Assembly: GCA_023313575.1 (NCBI GenBank)
Contig: JAJTTP010000009.1
Span: 1,364,001 to 1,428,000 of the forward strand
Length of the DNA: 64,000 nucleotides
From: Eutypella sp. D-1
Lineage: Eukaryota; Ascomycota; Sordariomycetes; Xylariales; Diatrypaceae
Reading direction: 5' to 3'
Notes under the pieces: model-generated
The model's database searches: none
Seen by the model: the letters and a program-made list of their open reading frames with translations, nothing else
What the model was told of the DNA's origin: nothing
Part shown: positions 1-15,400 of the stretch, piece after piece
Layout of the letters: every line of letters begins with the position of its first letter
Numbering within the stretch: position 1 is the stretch's first letter
Made by a program: the position numbers and the translations under genes

Positions 1-620
1 ACTCCTATGCCACCTGATGCGAGATTACTAATACAAACTATCCGATTGGAGTCGAAAGATAGATACACTTACCTCACTCCTATATGAATATGGGCTCAGA
101 CAGTATCTGGGAAGAAACATGTACACACATCTTGTTTCGTCGAAATTGGTGTCCCTCCTTTTGACTTCGACTTTACTGAGGTTTCAAGACAGGTACATCG
201 AATTCAGCTCGTGTTGTCTACCAAGGAAACCGGTACAGATGAGCAACTACTTGCACATACGCATGCGCGTAACCTCGAATTGTGAATCCCCGTCCTTTTG
301 TCCAGCCTCTGTGCGCCATCTCCAATGTAGAGGGGAAATCACATCCCATACGCAAGTTAAGAATGTCCGATGGGGGCCTCGGCATTGGAAAGCAGTAAAC
401 ATACATGGAACGCCCGCCCCGTAATTCATAATGTACAGTCTCCTCCAGGGGGGAACACAGATTTTGGACAGCTCGTAGAGACGCTACTCCTCGTCCTAGT
501 CAGTGTTGCTCCCGCGGGTGTTCCTTGGTTTGAAAAAGAAAACTCCAGACTTTTTAGCAAGCAAGTCTGTGAGACCTTCTAGTCTTACAACCCCATCTCC
601 CTCCTCCTTCTCATCCTCCT
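1..620. other. Intergenic, downstream of the DsbA-like gene
   Basis: No reading frame here resembles a known protein. The stretch from about 575 to 620 is CT-rich and lies just past the stop codon of the minus-strand oxidoreductase gene, so it probably contains that gene's 3' untranslated region. I see no tRNA, repeat or transposon signature in the rest. Confidence 0.5.
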
Positions 621-2307
621 TTAGTCCTCGATATCTGATCGTGACCGTTGCCGCTGTTGTTGTTGCAGATCTTCCTCGGCGCTCCTGATGCTCTCGAAGA
701 GCTCGACGAAGAGCTGCGCCTCCTGCCAGCCGCCCGCGAGATACCGTTCCTGGACGATGATGGTGGGGACGGCGGCGATGCCGCGGGCGCGGACGTCGGC
801 CTCGAGGGCGTCGACCGCGCGGCCCCACCCGCCTCCGCTTCCGCCCCTGTCATCCTCGCCCTCGCCCTTAGACTCGCCGCCACTACTACCGGCTTGGCCA
901 AGCCGGAGCCTTCTATTATTATCGTCTGGGCCTTCGCTACCACGAAAGCGATCACGTTGGCCCTCGCGTATACCTCCTATTTGGTCGTCCCTCCTCTTGC
1001 CTTTCCCTATACTCTTTCCCTGCGGATCATCGCGAGAATATCTCCTCTCCTCCCCACCTACACTACTCCTGACACCGTCACCACCATATCCATCTCCACC
1101 GCCGTCATGATCCTCGTCGTCGTCAAGGCACGCTCGCACCTCTGCAACCGGATATCCCATGACGGCAGCGCCAATCTCCGCAAGGGACGCGCGGTCCGAA
1201 AGATCCCGGTCTTCCTCGAAGTAGGCCCTGAAAACGGCATGCGCGAGGCGGAACTGCAGGGCTGGGCCCCGGGCTTGTGGTTGCGGCGATACGGGGGGGT
1301 GGGAGTCGGGTCGCGTGGGATCGTGGTAACCGGTAGAGGCTCCGGCGGATGGAGGTCGCTGGTGGAGCCTGGGTGTTTGTGGTGGCGGAGCAAACGGGTC
1401 AGGGGTAGAAATGGAAGGAAAACGATCGCTATGCGGAGTAGGATCCGCCGCGCGCGTCCCCATTCCTCTTCTCGTTCCGGTTCCCGCGCTTGCGCCCGTT
1501 AGCGCCGTGGCCGTGGTGCCGACGCCGCGCGCAAAGGTAATGCTCCGCGCGGTGGTGGGTCGGTCCTCGAGCGCAAACCGCAGCAGCTTGTGCGAGTCGC
1601 GACTATGGCCTGTGAGGCCGCGCCAGCTGAAGGCGATGCCGGCCGCTGCTCCCATGTTAGCCCAGTTGGCCAGGTGCGAGGGCGTCCAGCCGCGGTGCGA
1701 GATGTAGTACGTGCCCTTGTCGTAGGCTGCCGGCATGATATGTCAGCAGATGCTTGAGCCGTTCTTAGTATCATTGAAACGTTGCTGGAGGGGAAGGGCC
1801 GGGGTCAGGGGATTAGATCAAGATAGTGACGAGGGAGGGGAAGGTTTAGATGCTTGCTCATCTGTACGTAGAAGTCTCCAAGCAGAGGGGCATAGGTTCC
1901 AGCCACTGATGATTGGGAATATCAGGCATGATGTAAGAGTCATGATCGAATGGCATGGCAAGGCATATAGCCATAAAATGTTTCGGCGAGCGTAATATTA
2001 AATGTTACCCACCGCTTCGACCGGCAGCACGGTTAAGGATGATGGGGGAGAAAGTGACCTCGAAGGTGTCCTCGGGGTGCCGCTCTTGGTGGATCTGGAT
2101 GGCGGCGGAAAGGTTCTTCAACCCGATATAACAATGCGGACATATGGTGTCGAGGATGAACTCGACTCGGAAGTGCGTAGAGCCTGCAATTCCCGGTCCT
2201 TTTGTCGGACTGGCAGCAGATTTCCCTCCTGGTCTTCCGTCAAACCCTCGGGGGCTGGCTACAGGCTCTTCTTCTGTGGGGAGTAGCAAGTCTTGTATGC
2301 TGACCAT
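621..2307 (-). CDS. DsbA/FrnE-family thioredoxin-fold oxidoreductase (two exons)
   Basis: A predicted thiol oxidoreductase of the DsbA/FrnE (2-hydroxychromene-2-carboxylate isomerase-like) family. Exon 1 (2307-2013) starts at MVSIQDLL and carries the beta strand FRVEFILDTICPHCYIG, with the CPHC redox motif at residues 56-59. Exon 2 (1726-621) restarts at AYDKGTYYIS, the family's loop after the first strand, and ends with the cis-Pro segment AAVPTIIV followed by GGWQEAQLFVELF. The join assumes a GTGGGT donor and GCAG acceptor with a 286-bp intron, which keeps frame and gives about 466 residues. Family members are usually 210-240 residues. The excess is two low-complexity inserts at about residues 163-253 (Pro/Ser/Thr-rich) and 301-398 (Gly/Asp/Arg/Ser-rich) that split the helical lid domain. 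They could be real disordered loops or retained introns. The substrate is unknown, and no signal peptide is visible. Confidence 0.8.
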
Positions 2308-3660
2308 GGTAGGAGGCCTGGGGCAGTGGTTTGAGGTTATGCACCTGTATACTCTGCATAAGATCGTGATTTGCTGTGTGGTAGACGTCCCCGGCTGCTG
2401 CTCGGCCGTAACGGAGGCTGTCGTGGGATCAAGCATTTATATAAACGGGCTCGATATAGGATACTGCGAGCAGAGTAGCAGCATGTCCAACTACGAGACA
2501 TATCTCGCGTGACAGAAGATGGCCAGGAGGACCAGGAAGGTCGCTGGTGGGAGAGTACGTTAGTGTCAGCTGGGTGTGTTCACGAAAGCACGAGAGAGAG
2601 GGTGATATGTCATGGCGTTACAATCGAGAATACCCCCACGGCGTTTCTCTCATGGCACCATAACGTGACATGGGGAGTAGGATGATAGTCAGGTAGATCT
2701 GGTGGTCGGACAAAAGTTATAGAATAAGGCATTGACAATCTAACAGCGGCTTACTTCCGGGGCCCAGAGACATTCTCTGGAAGATGGCATGTCATATGTG
2801 ATACGGAGGGAGAGGGTAAAGTCCAATGGAAAGCCTCCCGAGGCAAGGAAAGTTTAAAACTTCGATATCCTGAGTTCGGCGACTGCTTACCACCCAGTCG
2901 GGAATTACTGCTGAAGAGGAGGCTGCCTGTGATCATCCCAGAAAGGGGACGGAGGTTATACGAAAGGAGGGGTGTAAAAAGTATGCACCTGGTAGAAGAG
3001 AGGGCAGGCGGGAATGAAGATGAGGCGAGGTCTCACCTGTGCCAGACAGGAATGACGCGACCCCGTCCTCCGCGCAAGACGAGGCGGCGATGGCAGAAGA
3101 GTGTGTCCACACCGGTGCGCCATTGGACGGGAGGTTAAGTTCAGGTAGCAAGTGGTATTAGACATGGACGTCACAGGCAAGGCGACTTGGAACGGGGGGG
3201 CAGCTCCCGAGGTTGAAAGACAAGACAAAAAATTAAGCTTCCCAGGACAACGGTAAGAGGCGAAAGAACGAGACACAGAGAAGAGCTAAAAAGCTAAAAT
3301 GGAACAAAACCAGCACTGGTGTCACATTCATCTCACTCGCTTATGTTCCCTCACCATGCACGCCCCAAATAGTCTAGTTTGAATCTATTAGGTCCTGTGC
3401 GTGCAAGCATCGGAAGGGCGGAAGCGTTGATATGATGAGGATGGGATGGGGAGGAAAATCCCCGCTCTCCCATCTTGTTGGTAAAGAAAGGGGAGGGCCC
3501 CGAAGGGGGGTAAGATTAGCCGATGCTGAAGACACGGTTGCCGTGGTCAGTCGGCAACTTGCTGTGTATTGTGGTGTCAAAAGGTGTTTGACGCCCGGAT
3601 ATGTACTATCTAATAGGCCCATGATCACAAATCAATAAACCGGGGAGGAGATACCACGAA

Positions 3661-3675
3661 CGCGCGCGCGCGCGC
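3661..3675. repeat. Alternating CG microsatellite
   Basis: A pure alternating C-G run of 15 nt in non-coding DNA. Such runs can adopt Z-form DNA; no function is shown here. Confidence 0.85.
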
Positions 3676-5025
3676 TCTCATAGGCGTGGGGAACCCCCTA
3701 TGTGGGCAATGCATACTGCAGCAATGCGGCAACGCCAGGGGGGTAAGGCCAGGATTGTCTAGACGGCAGAAGGGACCAGGGTGGGGGGACAGGGGGAGGC
3801 TGATAGGTCATCTCAACGACATTTCTGCTGCTTCTTCCTGGCATCTATGTACTCCTCCTATCTGGTCCTCCGATTCCCCCTGCCCTGCTCATATCCCCTA
3901 CCAGTCGGAAGAGAGGAGGGTGCGAAAAGCAAGAGAGGCCCGAATAGACCACGGACGGCCCCTAAAACAAAATAAAGGTTCCGGGGCTGAGAGTCTGGCG
4001 TTCCGGCAATCGTACGAGTTTTTTTGTTCCTTACATTGCCCATCACATATAAGTGCAATCGAGATCCTCCATCTGTCCTCTCGGGTCGATCTAATCCCGT
4101 CTCTGATTATTGATCGTGCACTTTTGTTCGGTTCAGGTTTTAAAGGCTGACAAAAAAAACAACCAAAATAAGTACCGTATGTCTGGGCGCTTGAAGTGGC
4201 CTGACATGAGTGACAGACTGGCGTGTGTATGTGTGTTTGGCCACCTAGCCGCCCCCCGGTACAACTACACCATTCGCTGATGCCCGTGGCATTCAAGGCT
4301 GAGAAAATTACTGGGCTTTAGCCGCATTCGGGCCAAGGTCAGTACTTGTGTGGTCTCACCACCTCGCATTTGCTGGCGTGCTATCCCACTCGTGCCTTAT
4401 CTGTCTCTGTCTTTCCCCTCCTCATCCCTCCCTTCCTCCACATGAGGTAACTGGATAGGAAAATCTGTACAAACGAAGTTCTGTACAATTTGACATTCTA
4501 GGTAGCTGGCTAGACCAGCATAGCCGACAGAACCCTAGAAGATTGCAGTACAAAATGATATAAGCCAATCCCTAAGATAAGAGGTCGAGGTCCATTAAAT
4601 CCCTAATATTTGGCCTGGACGTTTGATATGATTGGATGCTAAAGTCTTGAAGTCGTTGATCATGTAGTGCCTACAGTTTTCTAGGTTTCCATCGAATACA
4701 GATGCTCCCTATAGGTAGGTCCCTTGCCACCCCGATCACCGCCCGTGACTCAGCTTGGGCATCAGCATTATCGTTGGCAGATCGCAGAAACAGGGCATAC
4801 ATATGGGCAGAGTAAGGATCAACTAGGGCGGGGAGCTGATGGGGGATGGATGGCGCGACTCTTTCGCTCCGCGTGGCCCGCCGGGTCTTTCCTCGCCGGT
4901 GAACACGTGGAGGGCGACCGCGACCGGAGAAGTGGCTGAAGTGGCTGGTCTGAGACCTCGCGGGTTCTGGGCGCGTCTAAAAGCCCACGAGTTTCGACAG
5001 GATCGTCAGATTTTCCTATCGAAAA

Positions 5026-5043
5026 GGGGGGGGGGGGGGGGGG
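5026..5043. repeat. 18-nt G homopolymer
   Basis: Uninterrupted run of 18 G in intergenic DNA. Length is likely to be polymorphic and prone to sequencing error. Confidence 0.85.
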
Positions 5044-6154
5044 AAGGTACGGTACGCTAGTAAATCAAAGAACGGCCCAAAGAAAGGGAAAGGAAGAAGA
5101 GAGACCGAGATAGCGTGCTATTGCGGCGCTGAGCAACAACACACGTGGCGGATCTCACCTATATTTCCACTCCCCGCGCATCCTGGAAGGGGAATGCTAG
5201 ATGATGATCCGCGCAAGGGATTTTTCACGTTGAAACAATTGACGCCGTAGGGGAGCGCTACAATGCTCAATACTCATTGTTTCGCCGAACGCATTTCGAG
5301 GCGGCAATAGATGTGTCAAAGCCTCTTTTCCCCGGGATCATTACTTCGTGTAATTTGTGTCAAAACATCATGGACATGTTCACTTTAGATATAGCCGTAA
5401 AACCAAGGGTGACCAAATCAACGAGCGCTTTCGATTCTGTACTGAAGCCGTTGCCTGAGCCCAACAATGGTCAAGGGACTGGGTTGCATGGGCATTCTAC
5501 CGTACAAACAAAAACAACGCGCCTCCTTATACCACCACCCCTCTCCATTTTCCCTCCTTCCCGCAATCTATCAGCGAGCGTCTAAGTTTTTTTAAGCCGC
5601 CCTGTTTCGCGGCTCACGAATCCACAAACACTCCGTTCTCCCCGTGATCCATTCAAGCGCTCGATATGGCGCTCTGTATCGTCAAGGCTGGCGAAGCCTA
5701 AGCAGTCTATGTCAAGAGAAGAGAGGAAAGTGTAACTGAAATGGGACGCGGCCATCGGGTCTCGGGCGCACCCTCTAGATGCGTGGGGACACCGACATTG
5801 CATTATTATAAAAGTCCACTGGCAAACAGGACGAAACTCGTCACCTGGATGCTGCATTAGGTTGTGGTAGAGGCAAACCGAAAAAGAAAAAAACTCAGTA
5901 ACGACGTAACGCCATGCTAGAACCGATTGAATACCGGAAGACGATGTCTCGATTGAAACGCCAGGTGCTGGATCCTTCATCCAAAAGCATGCTGCGGACA
6001 CTGTATTATCCGCTGGGTATTAAAAACCGTTCGCACAAAAGCAAATATGCTGAAAAGGGAATCTGGTCAAGTGGTGATGATGCTTCGAGTTTCCTGCAGG
6101 GTAGAAAGCTGCGTAGAAACCGGTGAGACCTTAGTAGAAGCCGAGAACGCCTTC

Positions 6155-7832
<1,678 letters not shown>

Positions 7833-9176
7833 ACCCCTGTAATATAACCTGTCTGATTCAACGGCCAACTTCTGACCCACTGAATATGTGTTCATACACG
7901 ATTTTCAGTTACTCCGATTTCTATGATCAGTACAGTGATCTGTGATATCGCATTAGCTCATCTTCTGAACGGTAACAGTGAAATAGTGGCATAAGCCCTG
8001 GACATGTTTGCATTATTCGCGGCCATAAGCAATTACTAGCACCACTGCTTAGAAGACAGTGAAGATACTTACCCTAAAATTTGGCAAAGTAATAATGCCT
8101 TAAGCCTTGAATTTGCACGGTGCGGTTATCGTATCGTTTTCGAGGCCGTATATACTGTTGCAGAGGCCTATCCTATACGCCCCTATGATATCGTACGATT
8201 TGACCGTAACATGGAGTGTTATATCACTACCAAACGAAAGCTCAATTTAGGCCAAGATGGCGACGCGTCCCAACAGACCCTTCGCGTAGATCGTCGGTAT
8301 ATAGTCGCAGTAGATTAATGGTACGGGCGGTGATGGGGTTATCGGGCCACAATGGGTGCACAAATTGGTCGAGTAGCGATGTCTTGACCTGGGTGTCTTG
8401 GTCGAGGTGCCGAGAGTTATTGGATTTATTGTCAGTGATACTCAGTCGGTATCGTCGGATGTACTCCAAAAGAACCAAGCGGAGGTAATCGTGTCTGCCT
8501 TGGAATATGCTCGGCTGCTGTCTTGTATAGCAAGCAACTTTTATCGGGGCCACCGGTTTCGATCGTCCGTGGTATGTAGGTGTTGTAAACCCGCGACTCC
8601 GGCCTGCAACACAGTCCAACTAAGGCGTGTCTGAGATACTGCGATCAGAGAGTTAGAGATTAGCATTCTACCGATATCTAGAACCAGACACTAGAATCAT
8701 AAATAGCTAGATACATGACAAGGCATAGCGGTATAGGGGTATAGGTATCATGGCGCCGTAACATCTGATGGTGCCTCGACTCGTACTGGACGTCAATGTA
8801 TGCACAGCTGCAGAAAACAATGATCTATCTAGATTCGAACCGTGGGGTGAGAACACTCTTGGCGCACTGATAATAGATATCCCTGATATATGGTATCCGA
8901 CACATGACATCTGACACCAGGTAGGGGGCGTTATCGTCGTTGTCATTGCTGCAACAAACTGAGCAAACAACCCCCCTCCATCATAGGTGGGGCTGATGAA
9001 CCTTGTGGGCTTCCGAAGAGCCAGCGCCATGTCATATAGCCATGCTTCATGGTCATGTCTCATATAGCTCAAAATGCAGCCAACCAAACGCGGTTTTGCC
9101 CAAATAGACAGCCGGACCAACCGAGTGACAGACCGACGACGCGGGGGAGAAGACGAAGACAGGAGACAAAGATAAA

Positions 9177-9200
9177 GAAAGAGAAAGAGAAAGAGAAAAG
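9177..9200. repeat. GA-rich microsatellite
   Basis: Imperfect GAAAGA/GAGAAA repeats on the plus strand, so CT-rich on the strand of the zinc-finger gene, as often seen in fungal promoters and leaders. Confidence 0.75.
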
Positions 9201-9458
9201 AGATGGACGAAGAGAGAGCGTATGCGCGTGTCTGTGTGTATAGGTAGATATGTATAGCAAAGCAAGGACATGGATTGGACACAGGACAAGAGTAATAGTA
9301 TAGACGGCAGTTGGGATAGGACAGAGCAGTATGTGATCCTAACTTACCTACACTCAGACGTATATGTTGGTTGTGACGTGTTTAGCTACCTAGGCAGGTT
9401 TGATTTGCTTTGTTTCGTTTGGTATGGCTGGTGGCTACGTAAGAGGGATAACGTAGAT

Positions 9459-9475
9459 AGAGAGAGAGAGAGAGA
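9459..9475. repeat. (AG)n microsatellite
   Basis: Perfect AG dinucleotide run in intergenic DNA, CT-rich on the minus strand. Confidence 0.8.
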
Positions 9476-12400
9476 CAAGACACAGGATACGCAAGCAAGC
9501 AAGATACGCAAGATGCAAGATGCGAGATGCGCGTATGTGCAAGCAAGGAATGGCGATCGAGTGGTGGTGGTGTATAGTAGTACCTAGGTATGCGGTCGGA
9601 TGTTGTTCTAGATAGGAAGCTTCGCCGATGAATGACGATTAAAGACGTGTGTGTACGTAGGTTACGTATGTGGGAGACAGATAGTAGGGGTGGTAAGTAA
9701 ACCAAGGTAGGAAGTGAGAAAGAAAGGGAAGATTCATGCGACGATGGTGTGTGCTCGGGACGAGGATGAAGTATGTAGTAGATTCGGAGGGGGGAGGGGG
9801 GGAGACCAAGGAATCAAGGGATCAAGGGGGGAAAAAGAAGGATATGACCGTGTGTTGTATTATTATTATTTTTTCCCTTTTTTTTTTCTCTCTTTCCCGG
9901 CTCCTGATTCTTGGTGGTGCTTGATGATGATGGTGCTTGTTACTGGGATGATAATCGTTAAAATGGCAGAGTGAAGGAAAATTATCAGAGGTGATGAAAT
10001 GGCTCCCTGCCCAAATGTCCACCTTGAAAAACGCGCCTTTCCTTAACCTGGATTAGTGTATATACCTGGTTTAAGGTACCTATTATATAGTATCTTTGTA
10101 TATACAGGGGGCTTTACTACTAGGAAGCCCTGTACCTTCCCTGCCTCGGTACGTATCCATTTGGATACCTCTAGGGCTGGTACTTGTTTGGCTGTACCTA
10201 CCTGAGTACCCACCTATATACCATGTAGGCAGCTTATGTAGCTACAGCACCTATAGGTAGCTACCTATGTACGTACCAAAGTTTATTGGCCGGGGACCGG
10301 ATACTGATTCTAAGTGGGCCCTGTTTTCTGATGTGTTATTTAGCGGACTCGGGTCTCTCTACCGCCTGCCTGCCTACCGCCATTAACTTTAGTTATCATA
10401 CATACATTCATAGTAGTTGCCGTCAATTCTCTCTCTTATTATGTAGGCCGTTAGCATAACGGTAGGTAGGTACCTAACCTACTTAGATAACAATAGGATG
10501 TCTAGGTTTACTCCTCTTCACCCCTAATGCACAACACATATATGCATATCTACTTGAGGTGAACAAATTATATGAGAAGGCAGAGGTATATACTAGGCTC
10601 TTGTTCAATGGAGCCTAACGATCTTATGTCTATTATGCTACAATAGGTAGATGCATACTTCATACATAAGGTAGGCATGTAATAGTTAAAGAGTCAAAGC
10701 AAACAATAAAACACATAGTAATGCCCTCACTTAGCTTGGAAACATCTTCTTCTTATTTACTGAAATATTACCCAATAGGCAGACATTACTTCCTCTAGGC
10801 TATAGAGAACTCGGGTAAACCAGCCAGGCTGATTAATATAGACAAGGTTTCTTCATTGGTGTTATTACACTTAAGGTACGGAGTATACAGAAAGCAATTC
10901 ATAACAGAATGCTTATATATGTACATATCTCCTTAGCACGTCTGGCACGTTGGCAGGTATCTAACTATGGGGTTGAAATATGGGTCTAGTTCACGTCCTC
11001 CAGGTTCCCGAGGTTCGAAAGGAAGGAATACCGATCAAATACCGTTGGCCACAGCTTCTTCAGAGAACCCTGATCTTTGCGTACCTGTCAGCCTGTCTTA
11101 AGTTCGAATTTATTACACACATTACAGATAGCCCAGTTTCTCAATACCCAATGCTTAGGGCGGTTTATATGCTTTGCCTCCCGCCTATGTACATAATGCA
11201 TTTGTAGTATATAGTTGTAGTGGAGAGGGCCTCAAGTAGGGTTCTGGTCTCCGGTTCCCTATTGAGGATGCAATGAGTTGACAAAGGCGCAGTTCTGGCG
11301 ACAACCGAGATCAGCAGACGTTTAACTCGCTGTGCCGTGGAAGATGACCCCGCTGCTGGCAAATATGTCGCAAAACAGACAGCAGAAAATGCCTCCCTAG
11401 GAGTAGCCGAGATATCTACGTACACCGCTTATGTAAAAGGACGACAGCAAATCATCGTGGATCTTGCTACATACGTGGTGTATGTAACTAGTAGGCACAC
11501 ACACACATACACAACAACAACAACACAACACTGCCACGAGGATGAACAACTCTCACGGGTTTTAGCAAGAGGGGTTACTTATGCCATTTTAGGTCTTTTG
11601 GCGATAGTTCGTCCTATAGCCTCAACATGGGTACTGCTCACCGCCGCTCATTCGTCCATCTAGAACATACGATGAACAGGGCCTACCGACTCTGCGGAAG
11701 GTATGTCTTGGGTTCCTTTTACCAATCTACGGAGTATAATCACTGCTGCTCGCACACACCTACGGTGTAGGTAAGCTGGGGTGGACTGCCGTCAAGAGAT
11801 CTCGCGCGCACAAACGATCGACCTCATCCATTCCACCGGGTACAAGGGTGGCGTGGATGCGTGGTTACCCACCAACGTTGGCCCGTCACTGTGGCTGGCA
11901 TTTAGGCACTGTATGTAGGAGGAGGCTGGTCGTCCGGATTTCCAACTCGCTCGTGTTACTCTTCCCCATCCATCATGTGTGTACTGTAAAATACTTGACC
12001 AGTAATAATTCGTGTCTTTACTATGACAGCAGACCAGCAAGACAGCCTACTACCACCACTACTACTCACTACGTATTATTATTTGCGAAGCACTACCCGG
12101 GTCCCCCCCTGAATTGCATTGAATGGTCCACCACTACCGACTTGGCCGATCAGCGCCTTGTATTCGTACTAGCGAATTGCATACATAGTACATGCATACG
12201 TACAAACGGACAGGGGTTTGTATTTTCTTAGCTACGTAGTAGTAGGCACCTTCGAAACTGTTGATCACCAGCGGCAGCAGCCTTAAGTCTTTTCTTAACC
12301 GACTGTTCCTATGTAATGTGCACAACTAGTCCTGAGCATAGTTACCATGCAGCCAGGAGAATGCATCATTGCTTGGGTGCCCATTCATACCCGAGCGAGC

Positions 12401-15400
12401 TTCCCGAAGACATCTTCCGGCTTCGGGCACCGACTCTAGAGATCAATACAGGCTTCAGGTATATAGGTAAAAAAATTAAAAAAAAAATAAAGCCGTCGTA
12501 AATCATATTCATGTCAAATCACCTACAACTTCCACTACCGAAACCAGTTCCCCCAGTTTCCCCCTCCTTTCGAAACTGCCTGACGAAGTGACATCGGAGG
12601 TTAGTCAGGAATGATATCTACGACGCCACTATTCTTTTTAACCTACGGAACGGTTCCCCGTTGTGGTCCATTTTAGCTAGACTGCTAGCGGTCAAAGACA
12701 CCGACTGTCTGGCAAATTTTGGGCCTCGAATCCACCCAATCTGACGTTCGTGTCGCCCTGCCTCATGGTTGGTCCTCGAGGGCTGTGTGGGGGGAAGGGG
12801 CGTCGACCGGGATCGATTCCAACCCGGCAAGCCCACACGGAGGACATGGGTTTTATGCTGCACCCTCTGTAGGTGTGGATGTCAGTGTGGATGTTCCCCT
12901 GTGGTGGGTTGTAACATGAGGAGACCAGACAGGTAGGTCACTAGCAGACAGGGCTTGGAAAGGAACCCCTCGAGAGAGGGGGTCGAAGGAGAGGGGGCTC
13001 TTCAAAAACGGCGTTAAACTTAATCCAGTATGCTTCTAGAAAACTTCGAGAAGCATGACCACGCTACCAACGCTTCGGGTAACGGCGTTTCATGCAAGGC
13101 CCTAGTCGCCCTACCACCCTGTAGACCGTGCATAAACAAACCGGTAAATGCCCAGAGAACCCGGACCAAGTTTGATTGCAATTTGCAACTTAATCATCAA
13201 TCAAACGAACCGGCGGCCTGCTATCCAGCATGCCCGGCTTCTTACCATTCCCTCGCTACCATCCATATACGGCATATTACTCCTACTAATGCTGCCACCA
13301 CCACTACATGTAAACAAACATGACCAAATAATCAAGACAGCCATCTCAATATTGTCGCACCATGCAACTGCATGATTATGCACATCATCAAAACAGTCAT
13401 AACGAATGCAGTCGAGAAGACAAGAGTGCGTCGCAGATGGCTACAGGAAATATTGTCATTACAGTTTTCCCGCAGAATCTCTTACTTTATGGGTCCAAGC
13501 AACAAAATCTAATCAGATTCCCGGGGTTGCGGCATACGTACGACTTCTCATGACATCAGCTCATTTCCAACCCGGCAAGGGAGAAGCGTTCTCGAAAGCT
13601 TCTAGCTCAGGACCTCCTTTCTTCCCCCTGCCAGACGTAATTTATACCATGAGATACTGGAAACGGTGTCTCCGGCGGTAACCAATTCAACTACCCGTTC
13701 AATCGCCTCACGCCAAGTCCCCTGTAGCGCGACGCCCACGCAAAAATGGTCACATGAAAATTAGGTAGCCTACGGCGAACGGCAAGTCGCGTTTGCCGTT
13801 GGTGCGTCATTTCAGAGGGCTGTGTTATTTTTTTTTTTCTCTCTGAGCAGCAGCTATAGAAATACCCCAAAGCTGAATACGAACGACGATTGGGTACCAT
13901 AATGCGTGCGGTTCCAGATTATATCCAGTAGTTAAAAAAGAGTCCGCCAAAACCCGATTCCCCGGTTCCTATCAACATCATTACTGGTAGGAATGACCCG
14001 CTTATTTGCCCTACGATCATTAACTCCGAATTGTATTTCCCTTTTAACAGTTCTTCGACATACAATTATCGCGTCCAATAGCATAGCCATTGCCCAGTAG
14101 GACCTACGGGCGCCGGAAATTATTCCTCTAATAATTCGGCGAATCACTACACAAGGGCTTCCATTTGATTCATAGCCCTTGCGGATACATGGCAAAGTAC
14201 GTACGTATCCACGCACGACGTTACGCATTCCAGACAACCCGATACGATTCAATATATGAATTAGATGGACGCGATAGAATTGGGTCATTAGAGAAGTAAG
14301 CTGATTGATCGATTGATTGATTAATGAGCTGCTTTCTCAAAGTTATAGGCACAGTGTGCAACAACTCAGCTGGGGTTAAACGATAACACCTGTGCACCCT
14401 AGCTCCTATACAATAAGGAGGTGCGGAGGCTGTCTGGCTGTGAATAGCATCAAAGGAAGCTCTGGAGAAAGAAAGAAAGAAAGAATAAAATAATGGGGTC
14501 GGGGAGAGAACGGTAGGATTCGATATCATCTTCTGGAAAAGGGATACTGTACCTATAAATTGATCGGCATAAACTAGGTTGTCCTAGATTATTTAGCGCT
14601 AACGGCCTCTGCCCGGCCCCTACCCGAGTTCCGCCAGCACGATGTTACGTACCTAGTGAAAATAAGAGGTGGTTCCTGCTTTAGCCTCTCGGCACCCAGG
14701 TTTCCATAGCAGTACTCTGTAGAGAATACCTACTACCTAAGTAGGTACGTATCTGAATGTAGTCCGTGCTGCTACCTAGTACAAGCTGGGCAAGTATTCC
14801 AATGTCAGATGCTAACAAGGACAATCGACGGCGTCAGGGGTTATAGAATTGGTCCAGAAAGATTGGCATCCCGTCCTTAAGTCGTCTGATTCGAACAGGA
14901 GGTAAAGAGGATTAGTGACAGGAACAATACATACATAGATATGTCTCCTTAGCAGTGCTAATAGGCCTCGTAGGTGTATCCCGGGTATTCATGGGTATCA
15001 GGCCATATGTGTGTATACATATTGATTACATCAAGTACCTACCTAAGAGACCTAAGTAACTACTCGGTTTAAAGAAGTAAGAAACTACCTGAATACCGAG
15101 GCAAATACATAACAATAGAATATCTCGAAAATCAACCTTGGAAGAAGGGTAGAACGCCTGCTATTGGTTCATGCAACGCAGTCGGATGACTAACGGAAAG
15201 GTTTCGACTAAATCCATGGATGTATCAAGGTGAATATACAATGCCCCCCTTACATCCAAACCAAGCAGTTGTAGAAACACCTGGACAGTGCGGAGCAGCT
15301 ACTCCTATCGGTACGTCAGTACTTGACATAAAGTACCTGAGTTCCCAGGTTCTGATAGCTGCCAGGTACCTACAACAAAGTACCATCTATGGATCCTTAG

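Larger units (their letters stand above)
2308..6154. other. Intergenic 3.8 kb: promoter side of the DsbA-like gene and 3' side of the C2H2 gene
   Basis: The open frames here (the longest about 150 codons) have no recognisable domain and overlap on both strands, as expected by chance. It holds a (CG)n run at 3661-3675 and an 18-nt G tract at 5026-5043. The left end should contain the promoter of the minus-strand oxidoreductase gene, the right end the 3' untranslated region of the zinc-finger gene. Confidence 0.5.

Noticed and set aside
648..1502. 284-codon plus-strand frame opposite the DsbA-like gene
   Set aside because: Antisense shadow of the GC-rich coding exon; its translation is low-complexity with no domain.
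5582..6001. 139-codon minus-strand frame next to the zinc-finger gene
   Set aside because: No recognisable family and Cys/His/Trp content without pattern; most likely 3' flanking DNA.
8820..8850. B-box-like GATTCGAACC on the minus strand
   Set aside because: The flanking bases do not pair as a T-stem and no A box or acceptor stem lies at the right distance.
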